A DNA stretch of 64,000 nt from Paracoccaceae bacterium. Its GTDB lineage: Bacteria; Pseudomonadota; Alphaproteobacteria; Rhodobacterales; Rhodobacteraceae. Numbering within the stretch: the first letter of the stretch is position 1; every line of letters starts with the position of its first letter. The stretch spans positions 1,810 through 65,809 of the forward strand of contig WOUW01000001.1 in assembly GCA_009773055.1 (NCBI GenBank), in the 5' to 3' direction. Positions 35,437 through 44,424 of this stretch are shown here, piece after piece. The notes below the pieces were generated by a model. The model searched no databases. It had not been told where the DNA came from and was given only the letters and a program-made list of their open reading frames with translations. The translations under genes were made by a program, and so were the position numbers.

Positions 35437-35535
35437 TTTCGCCTCAATAAGGCCCGCAGCTTTGCCACAGGCGTGTTCCAGGGTCCGGATGGGACACAGG
35501 CCAGACGGCCCGGGCCGGACAAGGGCCAGCGGGCC

Positions 35536-36189
35536 CTAAAGCGTGAAGCCGCGCACGGTGCGGAACCCGGAAAGCACCGGGGCCGACGCGTTGAACATCG
35601 ACCGCCAGGTGATCCTGCCGCCGGCCTTGTATCCCACGCGGGCGGTCCCGACCGCGCCGTCCATGAAGATCGCGCCGATCCGACCGCCATCTTTCAACTG
35701 CGCCAGGATCGTCTCTGGCACCTGTTCCACCCCGCCTTCGATGGTGATCACGTCATAAGGCGCACATTTGACCGACCCCTCGGACAGCGGTCCGGTCACG
35801 ACGACGGCATTGTCCACGCCCGCGTCCGACAAAAGCCGCTGCGCCTCGGCGGCGAGCGCTTCGTCCTCTTCGACTGCCACCACCGTCTCGGCTAGCCGCG
35901 CGATCACGGCGGCGGAGTAGCCAAGACCGCAGCCGACATCCAGCACCAGCTCTTTTGGCTGAATATCCAGCGCATCCAGAAGCTTGGCCATGGTCCGCGC
36001 CTCAAGCACCACGCGACCGGGGACCAGTTGCAGGTTTTCGCCCACATAGGCCGCCTCGCGCTTGTCGTCAGGCACGAACGTTTCGCGCGGGACGGTCAGC
36101 ATGGCGTCGATGATCGGGAACTTCGTCACGTCCGACGGACGGACCTGCGTATCCACCATCATGACGCGTCGGGTGGCGAATTCGCTCAT
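35536..36189 (-). CDS. pcm: Protein-L-isoaspartate O-methyltransferase
   Basis: SAM-dependent methyltransferase that repairs isoaspartyl residues, 217 residues. Motif I LVLDVGCGLGYSAAVIARLA, motif FVPDDKREAAYVGENLQL and post-I VVAVEEDEALAAEAQ fit the PIMT family. The ATG giving MSEFATRRVMMVDTQVRPSD is chosen by likeness to alphaproteobacterial members, about 25 codons inside the longest open frame. It lies just upstream of tolC on the same strand. Confidence 0.9.
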   Translation of the reverse strand: MSEFATRRVMMVDTQVRPSDVTKFPIIDAMLTVPRETFVPDDKREAAYVGENLQLVPGRVVLEARTMAKLLDALDIQPKELVLDVGCGLGYSAAVIARLAETVVAVEEDEALAAEAQRLLSDAGVDNAVVVTGPLSEGSVKCAPYDVITIEGGVEQVPETILAQLKDGGRIGAIFMDGAVGTARVGYKAGGRITWRSMFNASAPVLSGFRTVRGFTL

Positions 36190-36313
36190 TCTGAACTCAT
36201 CGGTCTGATTGGCGTTACCGTCCAGTCTTGCCACAACTGCCAGGATGCCGCAACAGGGCTTCAAAGCATTTTCATGCGTTTGGCTGTGGCAAGTTGGTTG
36301 CGTCGAAGCCGGG

Positions 36314-36745
36314 CTATGCCTCGGCCCCCGAGGCGGGCTCCCAGGTCACCGCCCTTTCGCCCAATTGGCGGAACCGGTCGCAAAGCTGGGTCAGCCGCCC
36401 CCGCCATTCCGGCAAGGGGTCCTGCCCGGCAGTGATCTGCAGGAAGGCCTGCATCAGGCAGGCAAAGGCGAAGGGTTCGATCAGCGCGGCGCGGATTGCC
36501 CAGGCGGCAAGACCGGCAATGAGGTAAGTGCCCACTTGCCCTGCCACTGGCCAAAGGGTGGCGAAGCTGGACAGCGGACCAAGAAGACTGAGGTAAAGCC
36601 CCCCGGTCACCAGCCAGCCGACCAATGTGATCCAGCCCGCCGCGGTCAGAACAGGCCGCGCGTTTTGCGTGTAAAGGACCAGCGCATCATGCGCGGCCTC
36701 CCAGGCGTTCTCGGGCCGGGCGCGGTAGGCCTGCGCGAGGATCAC
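36314..36745 (-). CDS. C-terminal half of a split EI24/DUF-type membrane protein
   Basis: 143 residues beginning (GTG) VILAQAYRARPENAWEAAHD, with about two membrane helices (AGWITLVGWLVTGGLYLSLL; YLIAGLAAWAIRAALIEPFA) and a C-terminal cytosolic part (ITAGQDPLPEWRGRLTQLCD). It reads as the direct continuation of the upstream 149-residue gene: Rhodobacterales relatives, as I remember them, carry both parts in one chain of about 290-330 residues. The frames differ and the start overlaps the upstream stop by 4 bases. It may still be translated by coupling. Function unknown. Confidence 0.6.
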   Translation of the reverse strand: MILAQAYRARPENAWEAAHDALVLYTQNARPVLTAAGWITLVGWLVTGGLYLSLLGPLSSFATLWPVAGQVGTYLIAGLAAWAIRAALIEPFAFACLMQAFLQITAGQDPLPEWRGRLTQLCDRFRQLGERAVTWEPASGAEA

Positions 36746-37191
36746 TCTCTGACGGACGTGATCAGACCCGACACACTGCGGATCAGCCGGTCAAGGGCGT
36801 AGAGCTCGACCCGAGTGCCGAAGCGCGATGCAACGGACAGGCGGGCAAAAAGGATCTGCTCGGGGCCAAAGGGCACCATCTTGCCGTCCAGGCTGTCAAC
36901 CATCAGCGCGATGCTGCGGGCCTGAACCGCATGCAACAGCCGCCCGCGCGCGACGGCGACGAGGCCGATACCCAGCGCAAGGGCGGCAGTTCCCGCAAAG
37001 AGAGCATATGTCGCAGGATCGGCAGCACCATTGGCAAGGCTAACCCGATAGCCGATCCATGCCCCGGCAGAGCAGGTCAAGGCCAATCCGGCGGCGATGC
37101 CGGCAAAGACCAGCGTTCTGACTGCAAGCTGCGGCAGGGTTCGCAGCATCAGGACCAGCGCTTTGAAAACAGTGACCGTCCACATAGTCAT
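36742..37191 (-). CDS. N-terminal half of a split membrane protein
   Basis: 149 residues with two hydrophobic helices (LVFAGIAAGLALTCSAGAWI; YALFAGTAALALGIGLVAVA) and a soluble stretch (HAVQARSIALMVDSLDGK, FGPEQILFARLSVASRFGTR). It stops at SGLITSVRE. Relatives continue through about 40 more residues into the DEVILA-type segment that opens the downstream gene, so an internal deletion with frameshift is suspected. Function unknown. Confidence 0.6.
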   Translation of the reverse strand: MTMWTVTVFKALVLMLRTLPQLAVRTLVFAGIAAGLALTCSAGAWIGYRVSLANGAADPATYALFAGTAALALGIGLVAVARGRLLHAVQARSIALMVDSLDGKMVPFGPEQILFARLSVASRFGTRVELYALDRLIRSVSGLITSVRE

Positions 37192-37337
37192 TCAATCCGA
37201 AATACTCGGATAAAAATGCCCCCGGAGCTGCGATGAGACAAGCCGCCGGTCTGGAAACAGTCGGCTTCCGTTCTGGCACTTAGCAAAGTCTTCAGATTTC
37301 GAGTCGATGCTGACCTGGTAGAACAAAGGAGGACCAA

Positions 37338-37517
37338 ATGGCCGCATCCCGCCTAACCCTCGCCGAAGACCTTGAAGAAATCCGCGCGGAAATCGACCGA
37401 CTGAAACGGCGCGAAGCCTCGCTGCAGCGACTTGCCGACGACCTGCCGCCGATCCCGGTGTTTCGCCGTGGCTGGCCGATTCTTCGCAAGCCTGCAGCGA
37501 CTTCTGTCACTGCCTGA
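37338..37517 (+). CDS. Small coiled-coil protein (59 residues)
   Basis: An ideal SD (AAAGGAGG, 6 bases ahead) precedes an ATG starting MAASRLTLAEDLEEIRAEID. Heptad-like charged helix to about residue 37 (RLKRREASLQRLADD), then PPIPVFRRGW, and a basic tail. I recall short proteins of this form in Rhodobacterales but know no function. It is convergent with the phosphohexomutase gene, 15 bp from its stop. Confidence 0.7.
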   Translation: MAASRLTLAEDLEEIRAEIDRLKRREASLQRLADDLPPIPVFRRGWPILRKPAATSVTA

Positions 37518-37532
37518 CCCTGGGCGGGCGCA

Positions 37533-38888
37533 TCACCCTTCGATCAGCGCCCGCACCCGCGCCACGCCCTCGGCGACAAGGCCGGCGTCACCCCGCGCCT
37601 CGACATTCAGCCGCAACAGCGGCTCGGTGTTGGAAGCCCGCAGGTTCAGCCGCCAGGCCGCAAAATCGAGGCTGAGGCCATCGGTGCGATCCGTCGAATG
37701 GGCCAGTGGCGCAAGTTCCGCCGCCACCCGCTGCATGATGGCAGGAAGGTCGGTCACGCGGAAGTTGATCTCGCCGGAAGACGGGAAGTCCCGGCGCATC
37801 GCGCCAACAAGATCGGTCAAGCTGCGCCCTGACTGCGACACCAGCCGCGCTACCAGCAGCCAGGGGATCATCCCCGAATCGCAGGCCATGAAGCCGCGGA
37901 AGTAGTGGTGTGCGCTCATTTCGCCGCCATAGACTGCACCTTCGCGCCGCATCGCAGCCTTCAGGAAGATGTGTCCGGTGGGCGCAAGAACCGGCCGCCC
38001 CCCACCTTTGCGCACCGCGTCCTCGACAGCCCAGATCACGCGGGGATCGTGGATGATCGTCGCGCCGGGCTCGCTGGCCAGATGGGCTGCGGCCAACAGC
38101 GCCACGACATGCTCGCCATCGACGAAGGTGCCCTCGCCATCAAATAGAAAGCAGCGGTCGAAATCACCGTCGAAGGCGACACCAATGTCAGCCCGTGCGT
38201 TGCGCACCGCCTCGGCGGTGACGGGCCGGTTTTCCGGCACAAGCGGGTTCGGAATGCCGTTCGGAAAGGTGCCGTCCGGCGCATGAAGCATCCGCACAAG
38301 GTCCAGTTGTGCGCCACGCGCCGCCAGCCCTTCGGCCAGGGCGTCGAGTGTCGGCCCCGCAGCGCCGTTTCCGGCGTTCATGACCAGCCGCAAGGGGCCG
38401 ATCCCGGCAGCGCCGACCAGCCCGGCCACATGCGACACATAATCCGCCCGCACGGCCGAACGATCCTCGCGCCCGCCGCCCGGCACTGTGTCAGGGTCAG
38501 TCCCAGCCTCGGTCAGCGCCCTGATTCGGGCGAAATCCGCATCCGGCAGCGGAACAGCCCCGCGCCCGACAAGTTTCATCCCGTTGTATTCGCGCGGATT
38601 GTGCGAGGCCGTCACGCAAATCCCGCCCCCTGCCCCAAGATGGGCGGTCGCGAAATACATCTCCTCGGTCCCGGCAAGTCCAAGGTCCAGCACCCGCACG
38701 CCCTGCGCCTTCAACCCGGCAGCCACGGCATCGGCCAGCGCAGGCGAACTTTCGCGGCAGTCGCGCGCCAGCACGACCGCCTCGGCCCCCGTCACGGTGG
38801 CAAAGGCCCGCGCGATCCGAAGGGCGATGGTTTCGGTCAGGTCCGTCCCGAGACGGCCGCGAATGTCATAGGTCTTGAACGCGCTCAT
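37533..38888 (-). CDS. Phosphomannomutase/phosphoglucomutase (CpsG/ManB-like)
   Basis: Alpha-D-phosphohexomutase of 451 residues interconverting hexose 1- and 6-phosphates for surface polysaccharide synthesis. The phosphoserine loop is VTASHNPREYNGMK, the Mg loop VAFDGDFDRC, the sugar-binding loop YGGEMSAHHYF, and the phosphate-binding loop RASNTEPLLR. All four loops are intact. The metal loop GDFDRC is of the CpsG type, favouring mannose. It lies 13 bp upstream (in its own direction) of nothing related; the soe genes follow on the same strand ahead of it. Confidence 0.92.
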   Translation of the reverse strand: MSAFKTYDIRGRLGTDLTETIALRIARAFATVTGAEAVVLARDCRESSPALADAVAAGLKAQGVRVLDLGLAGTEEMYFATAHLGAGGGICVTASHNPREYNGMKLVGRGAVPLPDADFARIRALTEAGTDPDTVPGGGREDRSAVRADYVSHVAGLVGAAGIGPLRLVMNAGNGAAGPTLDALAEGLAARGAQLDLVRMLHAPDGTFPNGIPNPLVPENRPVTAEAVRNARADIGVAFDGDFDRCFLFDGEGTFVDGEHVVALLAAAHLASEPGATIIHDPRVIWAVEDAVRKGGGRPVLAPTGHIFLKAAMRREGAVYGGEMSAHHYFRGFMACDSGMIPWLLVARLVSQSGRSLTDLVGAMRRDFPSSGEINFRVTDLPAIMQRVAAELAPLAHSTDRTDGLSLDFAAWRLNLRASNTEPLLRLNVEARGDAGLVAEGVARVRALIEG

Positions 38889-38901
38889 GGGCGTGAAAGG
38901 A

Positions 38902-39774
38902 TCATCCCCGCGCGCCGTAGTAAAGCCCTACGACATGCTCGGCTTCCGCGAAGAACAGCCAGCGGGCGGCCAGGGCACCGGCCAGATGCAGACCGGCGGC
39001 CAGCACGATCCCCCAGACGCCGAGCGGCACAAGAAGGACGATCGCCGGCACAATCGATGCCAGCGCCAGTGCGATCATGCGCAGCTTCGCCGCGTGCTTG
39101 CGCCCCACGACGAAGATCATTTCACGCTTGAGGTAGCTCCCCGCCGTATGCGCCGGGTCGAGAACCGAGGGCACGCCCAGCTGATCGAGGCCTGTCGCTG
39201 TGCCCATCGTCTGCCCGGCCCGCGCGAAGGCTCCGTCGCCCGTTCGCCAGAGTGCGAGCAGGACAGCGCCCACGGCCAGAAGGAGGACCGGCGCCCAGAC
39301 CAGACCGGACAGCGTCGCCCCCCCGGCGAGGGCGAAGCTGAGAAACATCACGGGCGTAAGCCAGTGGTGCCAGCGCGGGACGGCCTTGATCTGGGTGTAG
39401 ATCATCGCAGTGGTGAAGACGGTAACCAGCGCCAGAAGTCCCCCCAGCTGCCCCAATACTGGCGGCAGCCCCAGGCCGAAGATGCTTGACAGTGCAACCG
39501 GTGCCAAAAGAGCCAGCGTCGCGACCGAGGCCCATGCCTCACGCGACAGCCAGCTGGTCCGCCACTGGGTAAAGGCCTTCAGTGCGTTCTTCGGATTGCC
39601 GAGGTGGAAGGTGGAGGCCATGAGCCCCCCTACCGCCAGCCCGTAGCCAAGGCCCCAAAGAAAGAACGCGGCCCAGCCCGAGGGGTGCAGCGCGCCCCAC
39701 CCAAGGAAAGCGAGGAAGCCGAAGCCCAGCCCGGAGAGGGTGGAAAACAGGATGACCGACGGTGCCGGATGCAT
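38902..39774 (-). CDS. soeC: Sulfite dehydrogenase membrane anchor SoeC (DmsC family)
   Basis: DmsC/NrfD-type quinone-reactive membrane subunit, 290 residues with about eight hydrophobic helices (VILFSTLSGLGFGFLAFLGW at the start; LVWAPVLLLAVGAVLLALWR in the middle). Conserved HLGNPKNALKAFTQWRTSWL and SREAW are typical of the family. It hands electrons from sulfite to the quinone pool. The ATG giving MHPAPSVILF shares one base with the soeB stop (TGATG). It is the last gene of the xsc-tauE-ackA-soeABC run. Confidence 0.88.
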   Translation of the reverse strand: MHPAPSVILFSTLSGLGFGFLAFLGWGALHPSGWAAFFLWGLGYGLAVGGLMASTFHLGNPKNALKAFTQWRTSWLSREAWASVATLALLAPVALSSIFGLGLPPVLGQLGGLLALVTVFTTAMIYTQIKAVPRWHHWLTPVMFLSFALAGGATLSGLVWAPVLLLAVGAVLLALWRTGDGAFARAGQTMGTATGLDQLGVPSVLDPAHTAGSYLKREMIFVVGRKHAAKLRMIALALASIVPAIVLLVPLGVWGIVLAAGLHLAGALAARWLFFAEAEHVVGLYYGARG

Positions 39775-40502
39775 CAGATCTTCCCCAGCATCCGGTCCAG
39801 CCAACCGGCGATCCCGGTGGCCTTGATGTCAAGCAAGGGCGCGAGAGGGCTGGCCGTCCCCGGCCCCTTCTTGCGCGGCGGCAGGTATTTGTTGGTGGGG
39901 TTCGTCCCCATATCCGGCATCAGGTCATACCCGCCACGCTGGGCGACCAGTTGCGAAACCGTGCTTTCGGGGTCCGCGAAGTCGCCGAAATGTCGGGCGT
40001 TCGTCGGGCAGGTGCGCACACAGGCGGGCTCGCGGTCCTCCTCGGCCAAGGTCTCATTGTAGATCCGGTCGACGCAAAGCGTGCATTTCTTCATCACACC
40101 CTGCGCCGCATCCATCTCGCGCGCGCCGTACGGGCAGGCCCAGGCGCAAAGCCCGCAGCCGATGCAGGCGTCCTCGTTCACCAGTACGATCCCGTCCTCG
40201 GCCCGCTTGTAGCTGGCCCCGGTCGGGCAGACGGTGACGCACGGCGCGTTGTCGCAATGGAGGCACGAGCGTGGGAAGGTCACGACCTGCGCCGGGGCAT
40301 CGGGGACCGCCACCTGGTAGGAATGGACCCGGTTCAGGAAGGTGCCCGAGGGGTCAGCGCCGTAAGGGTCCTGGTCGGACAGCCCGATCCCTGCGTCGTT
40401 CCAGCCCTTGCAGGCAGTCACGCAGGCCTGACAGCCGACGCAGGTGTCCAGGTCGATCACCAGGCCCAGTTTCTTTTCTGTCGCTTGCGGCAGGGCGGTC
40501 AT
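39774..40502 (-). CDS. soeB: Sulfite dehydrogenase iron-sulfur subunit SoeB
   Basis: DmsB-like electron-transfer subunit of 242 residues with four ferredoxin-type cysteine clusters: CVGCQACVTAC, CLHCDNAPCVTVCPTG, CIGCGLCAWACPYG and CTLCVD/CVRTCPT. It passes electrons from the molybdenum subunit to SoeC, probably on the cytoplasmic side because SoeA has no Tat signal. It overlaps soeA by 4 bases and soeC by 1. Confidence 0.9.
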   Translation of the reverse strand: MTALPQATEKKLGLVIDLDTCVGCQACVTACKGWNDAGIGLSDQDPYGADPSGTFLNRVHSYQVAVPDAPAQVVTFPRSCLHCDNAPCVTVCPTGASYKRAEDGIVLVNEDACIGCGLCAWACPYGAREMDAAQGVMKKCTLCVDRIYNETLAEEDREPACVRTCPTNARHFGDFADPESTVSQLVAQRGGYDLMPDMGTNPTNKYLPPRKKGPGTASPLAPLLDIKATGIAGWLDRMLGKI

Positions 40503-43351
40503 CGCCTCACCTCTGCCAGGCCCAAAAGTTTTCGAAAATTTTTGGCAAAGTTGTTCGAAGAATTTTGGCCCCGGCCGCCACCGGTGCGCGGTGGGTCGGA
40601 CAGTTTTTCGAACATCGGCTCTACGGTCCCGCGCGGATGGTCGGACGCCGCCACTCGCTCTACCCGGACCCGTTGGTCGAACCAGGCAGCCTGGCCGGTC
40701 ACCGGGTCGGAATTAGACAGCCGCACCCCGTCCTTGTCCGGCAACAGCTCTGAAATCAGGTGGTTCAACAGGAAACCTGTCGTCGCTTCCGGGGCCTCGG
40801 GCGACAAGGCCCAGGCCCCCTTCCGCTTGCCGATCGCGTTCCAGGTCCAAACCGTGTTCTCGTTCAGCGCTGCCATGTGGGCAACCGGCACCACGATGGT
40901 CCCCACCCGGCTGGAAACCCTTGCCCAGTCGCCCTCGGCAAAGCCCTGTGTCTTCCAGATTTTCGTCGGCAGATACAGGTAGTTGTGCCCCTTGATCTGC
41001 CGCAGCCAGGCGTTCTGGCTGCCCCAGCTATGATACATGTCCATCGGCCGCTGTGTCAGGGCATGGACCGGATAGCCGAAGGCCGCGTCCTCGTCACCAA
41101 AGGGGGCGTACCAGATCGGCAGCGGGTGCATGGACTGTTTCAGGCGGCCGCGCAGATGGTCGGGCGGCTGGCGCGGCCCGAATCCCTCGGCAGCCAGCTG
41201 GAAGCGGCGCATGGGTTCGGACCAGATGTTGAAAAGGTAGGGCTGCGGTGTCTCATACAGCCCAAGTTTCACCGCCCAGTCCTGATAGGCCGCATTCCAG
41301 GGCTTCATGAAAGCCGCCTCGGCCGGCACATGTGCCTGACAGAAGGCCCCGTTGTCGATATAGCGCTGCATCTGGTCGGGGTTCGGCGCCCCACGGCCCG
41401 TTGCCGTCCCATCCCCCCGGAAGCCCATCAGCGGCCCCACGCCGGGCCTGCGCTGGTGGTTGACGATGTAGTCGGCATAGTCCTTGAACTTCGCCGATCC
41501 GTCCTCGTTCACCATCCCCGGCAGGCCAAGCCGCGCGCCCAGTTCCAGCAGAACCGACTGGAAACAGCGCACATCGCGGTCGGGCTCTATGACCGGCCAG
41601 CGGATCGCGTCGCCCGCCGCATCGGGTTCGCTGATCGGGCGGTCGAGAAGGCTGATGCAGTCGTGGCGTTCGAGGTAGGTCGTGTCGGGCAGGATCAGGT
41701 CAGCGTAGGCCACCATCTCACTGGCGTAGGCGTCGGAGTAGATGATCCGGGGGATCACGTAGTCCTCGCCGTCCTTTTCGGTCAGCATCTCCATCACGCG
41801 GGCGGAGTTCATCGAGGAGTTCCACGACATGTTCGCCATGTACAGGAACAGCGTGTCGATCTTGTAGGGGTCGCCAGCATGGGCATTCGGGATGACCATG
41901 TGCATCATCCCGTGAGCCGAGAACGGGTTCTCCCAGGAAAAGCCCTTGTCGATGCGCGCGGGGCTTCCGTCTGACAGCAAGCACAGGTCATCGGGCGAGC
42001 GGACATAGCCCAGATGCGGGCCGGTCAGCGGCTTGCCGGGAGTGGTGACGAAATGTGGCGTCGGATGCGCCTCGATCGGCTTGGGATACGGCGGTTTCAG
42101 CCGGTAACCGCCGGGGGTTTCCAGCGACCCCAGCAGAATCTGCAGCAAATGCAGCGCGCGGGCCGTCTGGAACCCGTTGGAATGCGCCGATATCCCGCGC
42201 ATCGCGTGAAAGCTGACCGGACGGCCGGGCATGTCCGGGTGTTCATTCCCTCGGAAATCGGTCCATGGCTGGTCCAACACGATGGGTTCGTTGAACGCGA
42301 CCTGAGCCAGTTCCGCTGCCAGCGCCCGGATGCGGTCCGCCGTCACGCCACAGCGTGCGGCCACCGCTTCGGGCGCGTAGTCAGGCTTCAGGTATTCCTC
42401 GACCATATGGCGGAAGACCGTCCGGTGCCCCTGCCATTCGGCCCCAAGGTCCGGCTCGACCCCCTTGCCGTCCCAGGGCGCGGGGTGGCCACTGCGTCGG
42501 TCGATGACAAAGGGCTGGCTTTCGGCGTTGCGGACGAAAAGGCCTTTCTCCGCCCCATCAGCCTCGTTCAGAAGCAGCGGCGCATTGGTCCACTGCGCGA
42601 GGTAGTCGAGGTCGATTTTCCCTGCTTCCAGCAGGCAATGGATCAGCGACAGGATCAAAAGGCCATCGGTCCCGGGCGTGATCACGATCCAATCATCCGC
42701 CACCGCCGAATAGCCGGTCCTGACCGGGTTGACGCTGATCACCCGCGCGCCCCGGGCCTTCAGTTTGCCAAGGCCGATCTTGATCGGGTTCGAGTCATGA
42801 TCCTCGGCCACCCCGAACATCACGAACAGCTTCGTGCGGTCCCAATCCGGCTGGCCGAATTCCCAGAAGGCACCACCGATGGTGTAGATGCCGCCCGCCG
42901 CCATGTTGACCGAGCAGAACCCTCCGTGCGCGGCATAGTTCGGCGTACCGAAGTTCTGCGCCCACCAGCCGGTCAGGGACTGCGACTGATCGCGGCCTGT
43001 GAAGAAGGCAAGCTTCTCAGGTGCGGTCTCGCGCAGCGGCTTCATCCAGGCGACCGCCGTCGACAGCGCCTCTTCCCAGGAAATTTCCTCGAACGCGCCC
43101 GAGCCTCTTGGCCCCACCCGCCGCAACGGTGCTTTCAGGCGGCTGGGCGCGGTGACCTGCATGATCCCGCTCGCACCCTTGGCGCAAAGAACGCCCTTGT
43201 TGATCGGATGGTCCCGGTTGCCCTCGATATAGGCGACCTTGCCGGACTGCAGGTGCACGTTGATCCCGCAGCGGCAGGCGCACATGTAGCAGGTGGTCTG
43301 GCGGACCTCGTCCCCGACTTCGCGCTGCGTCTCGACCCTTGGCTGGTTCAC
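40499..43351 (-). CDS. soeA: Sulfite dehydrogenase molybdopterin subunit SoeA
   Basis: 950-residue molybdopterin oxidoreductase of the DMSO-reductase family. The N-terminal [4Fe-4S] site is formed by Cys21, Cys24, Cys28 and Cys56 (CYMCACRCG and GVLCAKG). Mo-bis-MGD regions follow (FFTGRDQSQSLTGWWAQNFG; VMFGVAEDHDSNPIKIGLGK), with the MGD-binding C-terminal domain (HSWGSQNAWLRQIKGHNYLY). No twin-arginine signal is seen, which matches cytoplasmic SoeABC rather than periplasmic SorAB. The position next to tauE, ackA and xsc, and the size, support sulfite as the substrate; other DMSO-reductase family substrates are the alternative. It overlaps ackA by 4 bases. Confidence 0.88.
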   Translation of the reverse strand: MNQPRVETQREVGDEVRQTTCYMCACRCGINVHLQSGKVAYIEGNRDHPINKGVLCAKGASGIMQVTAPSRLKAPLRRVGPRGSGAFEEISWEEALSTAVAWMKPLRETAPEKLAFFTGRDQSQSLTGWWAQNFGTPNYAAHGGFCSVNMAAGGIYTIGGAFWEFGQPDWDRTKLFVMFGVAEDHDSNPIKIGLGKLKARGARVISVNPVRTGYSAVADDWIVITPGTDGLLILSLIHCLLEAGKIDLDYLAQWTNAPLLLNEADGAEKGLFVRNAESQPFVIDRRSGHPAPWDGKGVEPDLGAEWQGHRTVFRHMVEEYLKPDYAPEAVAARCGVTADRIRALAAELAQVAFNEPIVLDQPWTDFRGNEHPDMPGRPVSFHAMRGISAHSNGFQTARALHLLQILLGSLETPGGYRLKPPYPKPIEAHPTPHFVTTPGKPLTGPHLGYVRSPDDLCLLSDGSPARIDKGFSWENPFSAHGMMHMVIPNAHAGDPYKIDTLFLYMANMSWNSSMNSARVMEMLTEKDGEDYVIPRIIYSDAYASEMVAYADLILPDTTYLERHDCISLLDRPISEPDAAGDAIRWPVIEPDRDVRCFQSVLLELGARLGLPGMVNEDGSAKFKDYADYIVNHQRRPGVGPLMGFRGDGTATGRGAPNPDQMQRYIDNGAFCQAHVPAEAAFMKPWNAAYQDWAVKLGLYETPQPYLFNIWSEPMRRFQLAAEGFGPRQPPDHLRGRLKQSMHPLPIWYAPFGDEDAAFGYPVHALTQRPMDMYHSWGSQNAWLRQIKGHNYLYLPTKIWKTQGFAEGDWARVSSRVGTIVVPVAHMAALNENTVWTWNAIGKRKGAWALSPEAPEATTGFLLNHLISELLPDKDGVRLSNSDPVTGQAAWFDQRVRVERVAASDHPRGTVEPMFEKLSDPPRTGGGRGQNSSNNFAKNFRKLLGLAEVRR

Positions 43352-44424
43352 GCGCCCTCCCCGGCCATGACGGCCTGCGCTTCAAGGGCAATCTGACGCT
43401 CCTCGTCGGCTGGCACAACAAGGATAACGACACGGCTTGTCGCATCATGCAGCACGGTTTCGTTCCGCGCATTGGCAGCGGGGTCGGAAGATACTCCCAG
43501 ATAGTTTAGGCCAGACAGGATTTCCTTCCGCATCCACGGGTCGTTCTCGCCGATGCCGCCGGTGAAGACCACCGCGTCCAGGCCACCCATCGCGGCCACC
43601 ATCGACCCTGCGTGCCGGACGGCCCAATAGGCGAAATGGTGTAGCGCAAACTGCGCCTCGGGTGTCCCCGCCGCATGCAGCGCCCTCAGGTCGCTGAAGC
43701 CGCCCAGCCCCAGAAGTCCGCTTTCCCGGTTCAGGATGCGCGCGGCACCGTCGATCCCGTGCAGTTCTGCCAGCCGCAGGACCGCATTGCCGTCGATGCT
43801 GCCCGTCCGCGTGCCCATCGTCAGCCCATCCAGCGGCGAATAGCCCATTGTGGTCGCCACCGAACGCCCGTTCACAATCGCCACCAGCGAACAGCCATTC
43901 CCCAGATGGCAGGCCAGAAGTCGCCCAGGCAGGTCGCCGCGTTCTCGCAAGATCCGCACAAGGGCGGCATAGCTGATCCCGTGAAACCCGTAGCGCCTTA
44001 TGCCACGGTGCCTTTCCAACTTTGGCAAGGCATAGGTCGTCGCGACCTCGGCGTTCGTCGCGTGGAAGGCCGTGTCGAAGGCAGCATACTGCGGCAGACC
44101 GGGGGCCACCGTCGCAACCGACTGAATACCCACCAGATTTGCCGGATTGTGCAAGGGCGCAAGCGGCACGCAAGCCTCGATCTGGCGCAACACCTCTGGC
44201 GTCACCCGCACTGTCGCAGTCAGGCTTGCCCCGCCGTGCACCACGCGATGCGCGGCCCCGGTCAACTTCTCCAACGGTACGCCAGCTTCGGCCAAACCGC
44301 GCACCATCGCCGGGCCATGCCCATCCGGGCCGATCTCCGATACCTGGGACTTGGCGACCTCTTGCGCGCCGTCAAACACCTTCAGCTTCAGAGATGATGA
44401 ACCAGCGTTCACAATCAAAAGCAT
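43348..44424 (-). CDS. ackA: Acetate kinase in the taurine operon
   Basis: Converts acetyl phosphate and ADP to acetate and ATP; ASKHA fold. 358 residues starting MLLIVNAGSSSLKL, with AHRVVHGG, FDTAFHATNAEVATTYALP, RRYGFHGISY, HLGNGCSLVAI and VFTGGIGENDPWMRKEI. The ATG shares one base with the tauE stop; a long in-frame extension upstream is only open sequence across tauE. Xsc, two genes upstream, makes acetyl phosphate, so AckA would conserve it as ATP. Most characterised taurine clusters carry pta here. The N-terminal region around VSEIGPDGHG is about 20 residues shorter than I expect, possibly an in-frame loss. Confidence 0.92.
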   Translation of the reverse strand: MLLIVNAGSSSLKLKVFDGAQEVAKSQVSEIGPDGHGPAMVRGLAEAGVPLEKLTGAAHRVVHGGASLTATVRVTPEVLRQIEACVPLAPLHNPANLVGIQSVATVAPGLPQYAAFDTAFHATNAEVATTYALPKLERHRGIRRYGFHGISYAALVRILRERGDLPGRLLACHLGNGCSLVAIVNGRSVATTMGYSPLDGLTMGTRTGSIDGNAVLRLAELHGIDGAARILNRESGLLGLGGFSDLRALHAAGTPEAQFALHHFAYWAVRHAGSMVAAMGGLDAVVFTGGIGENDPWMRKEILSGLNYLGVSSDPAANARNETVLHDATSRVVILVVPADEERQIALEAQAVMAGEGA

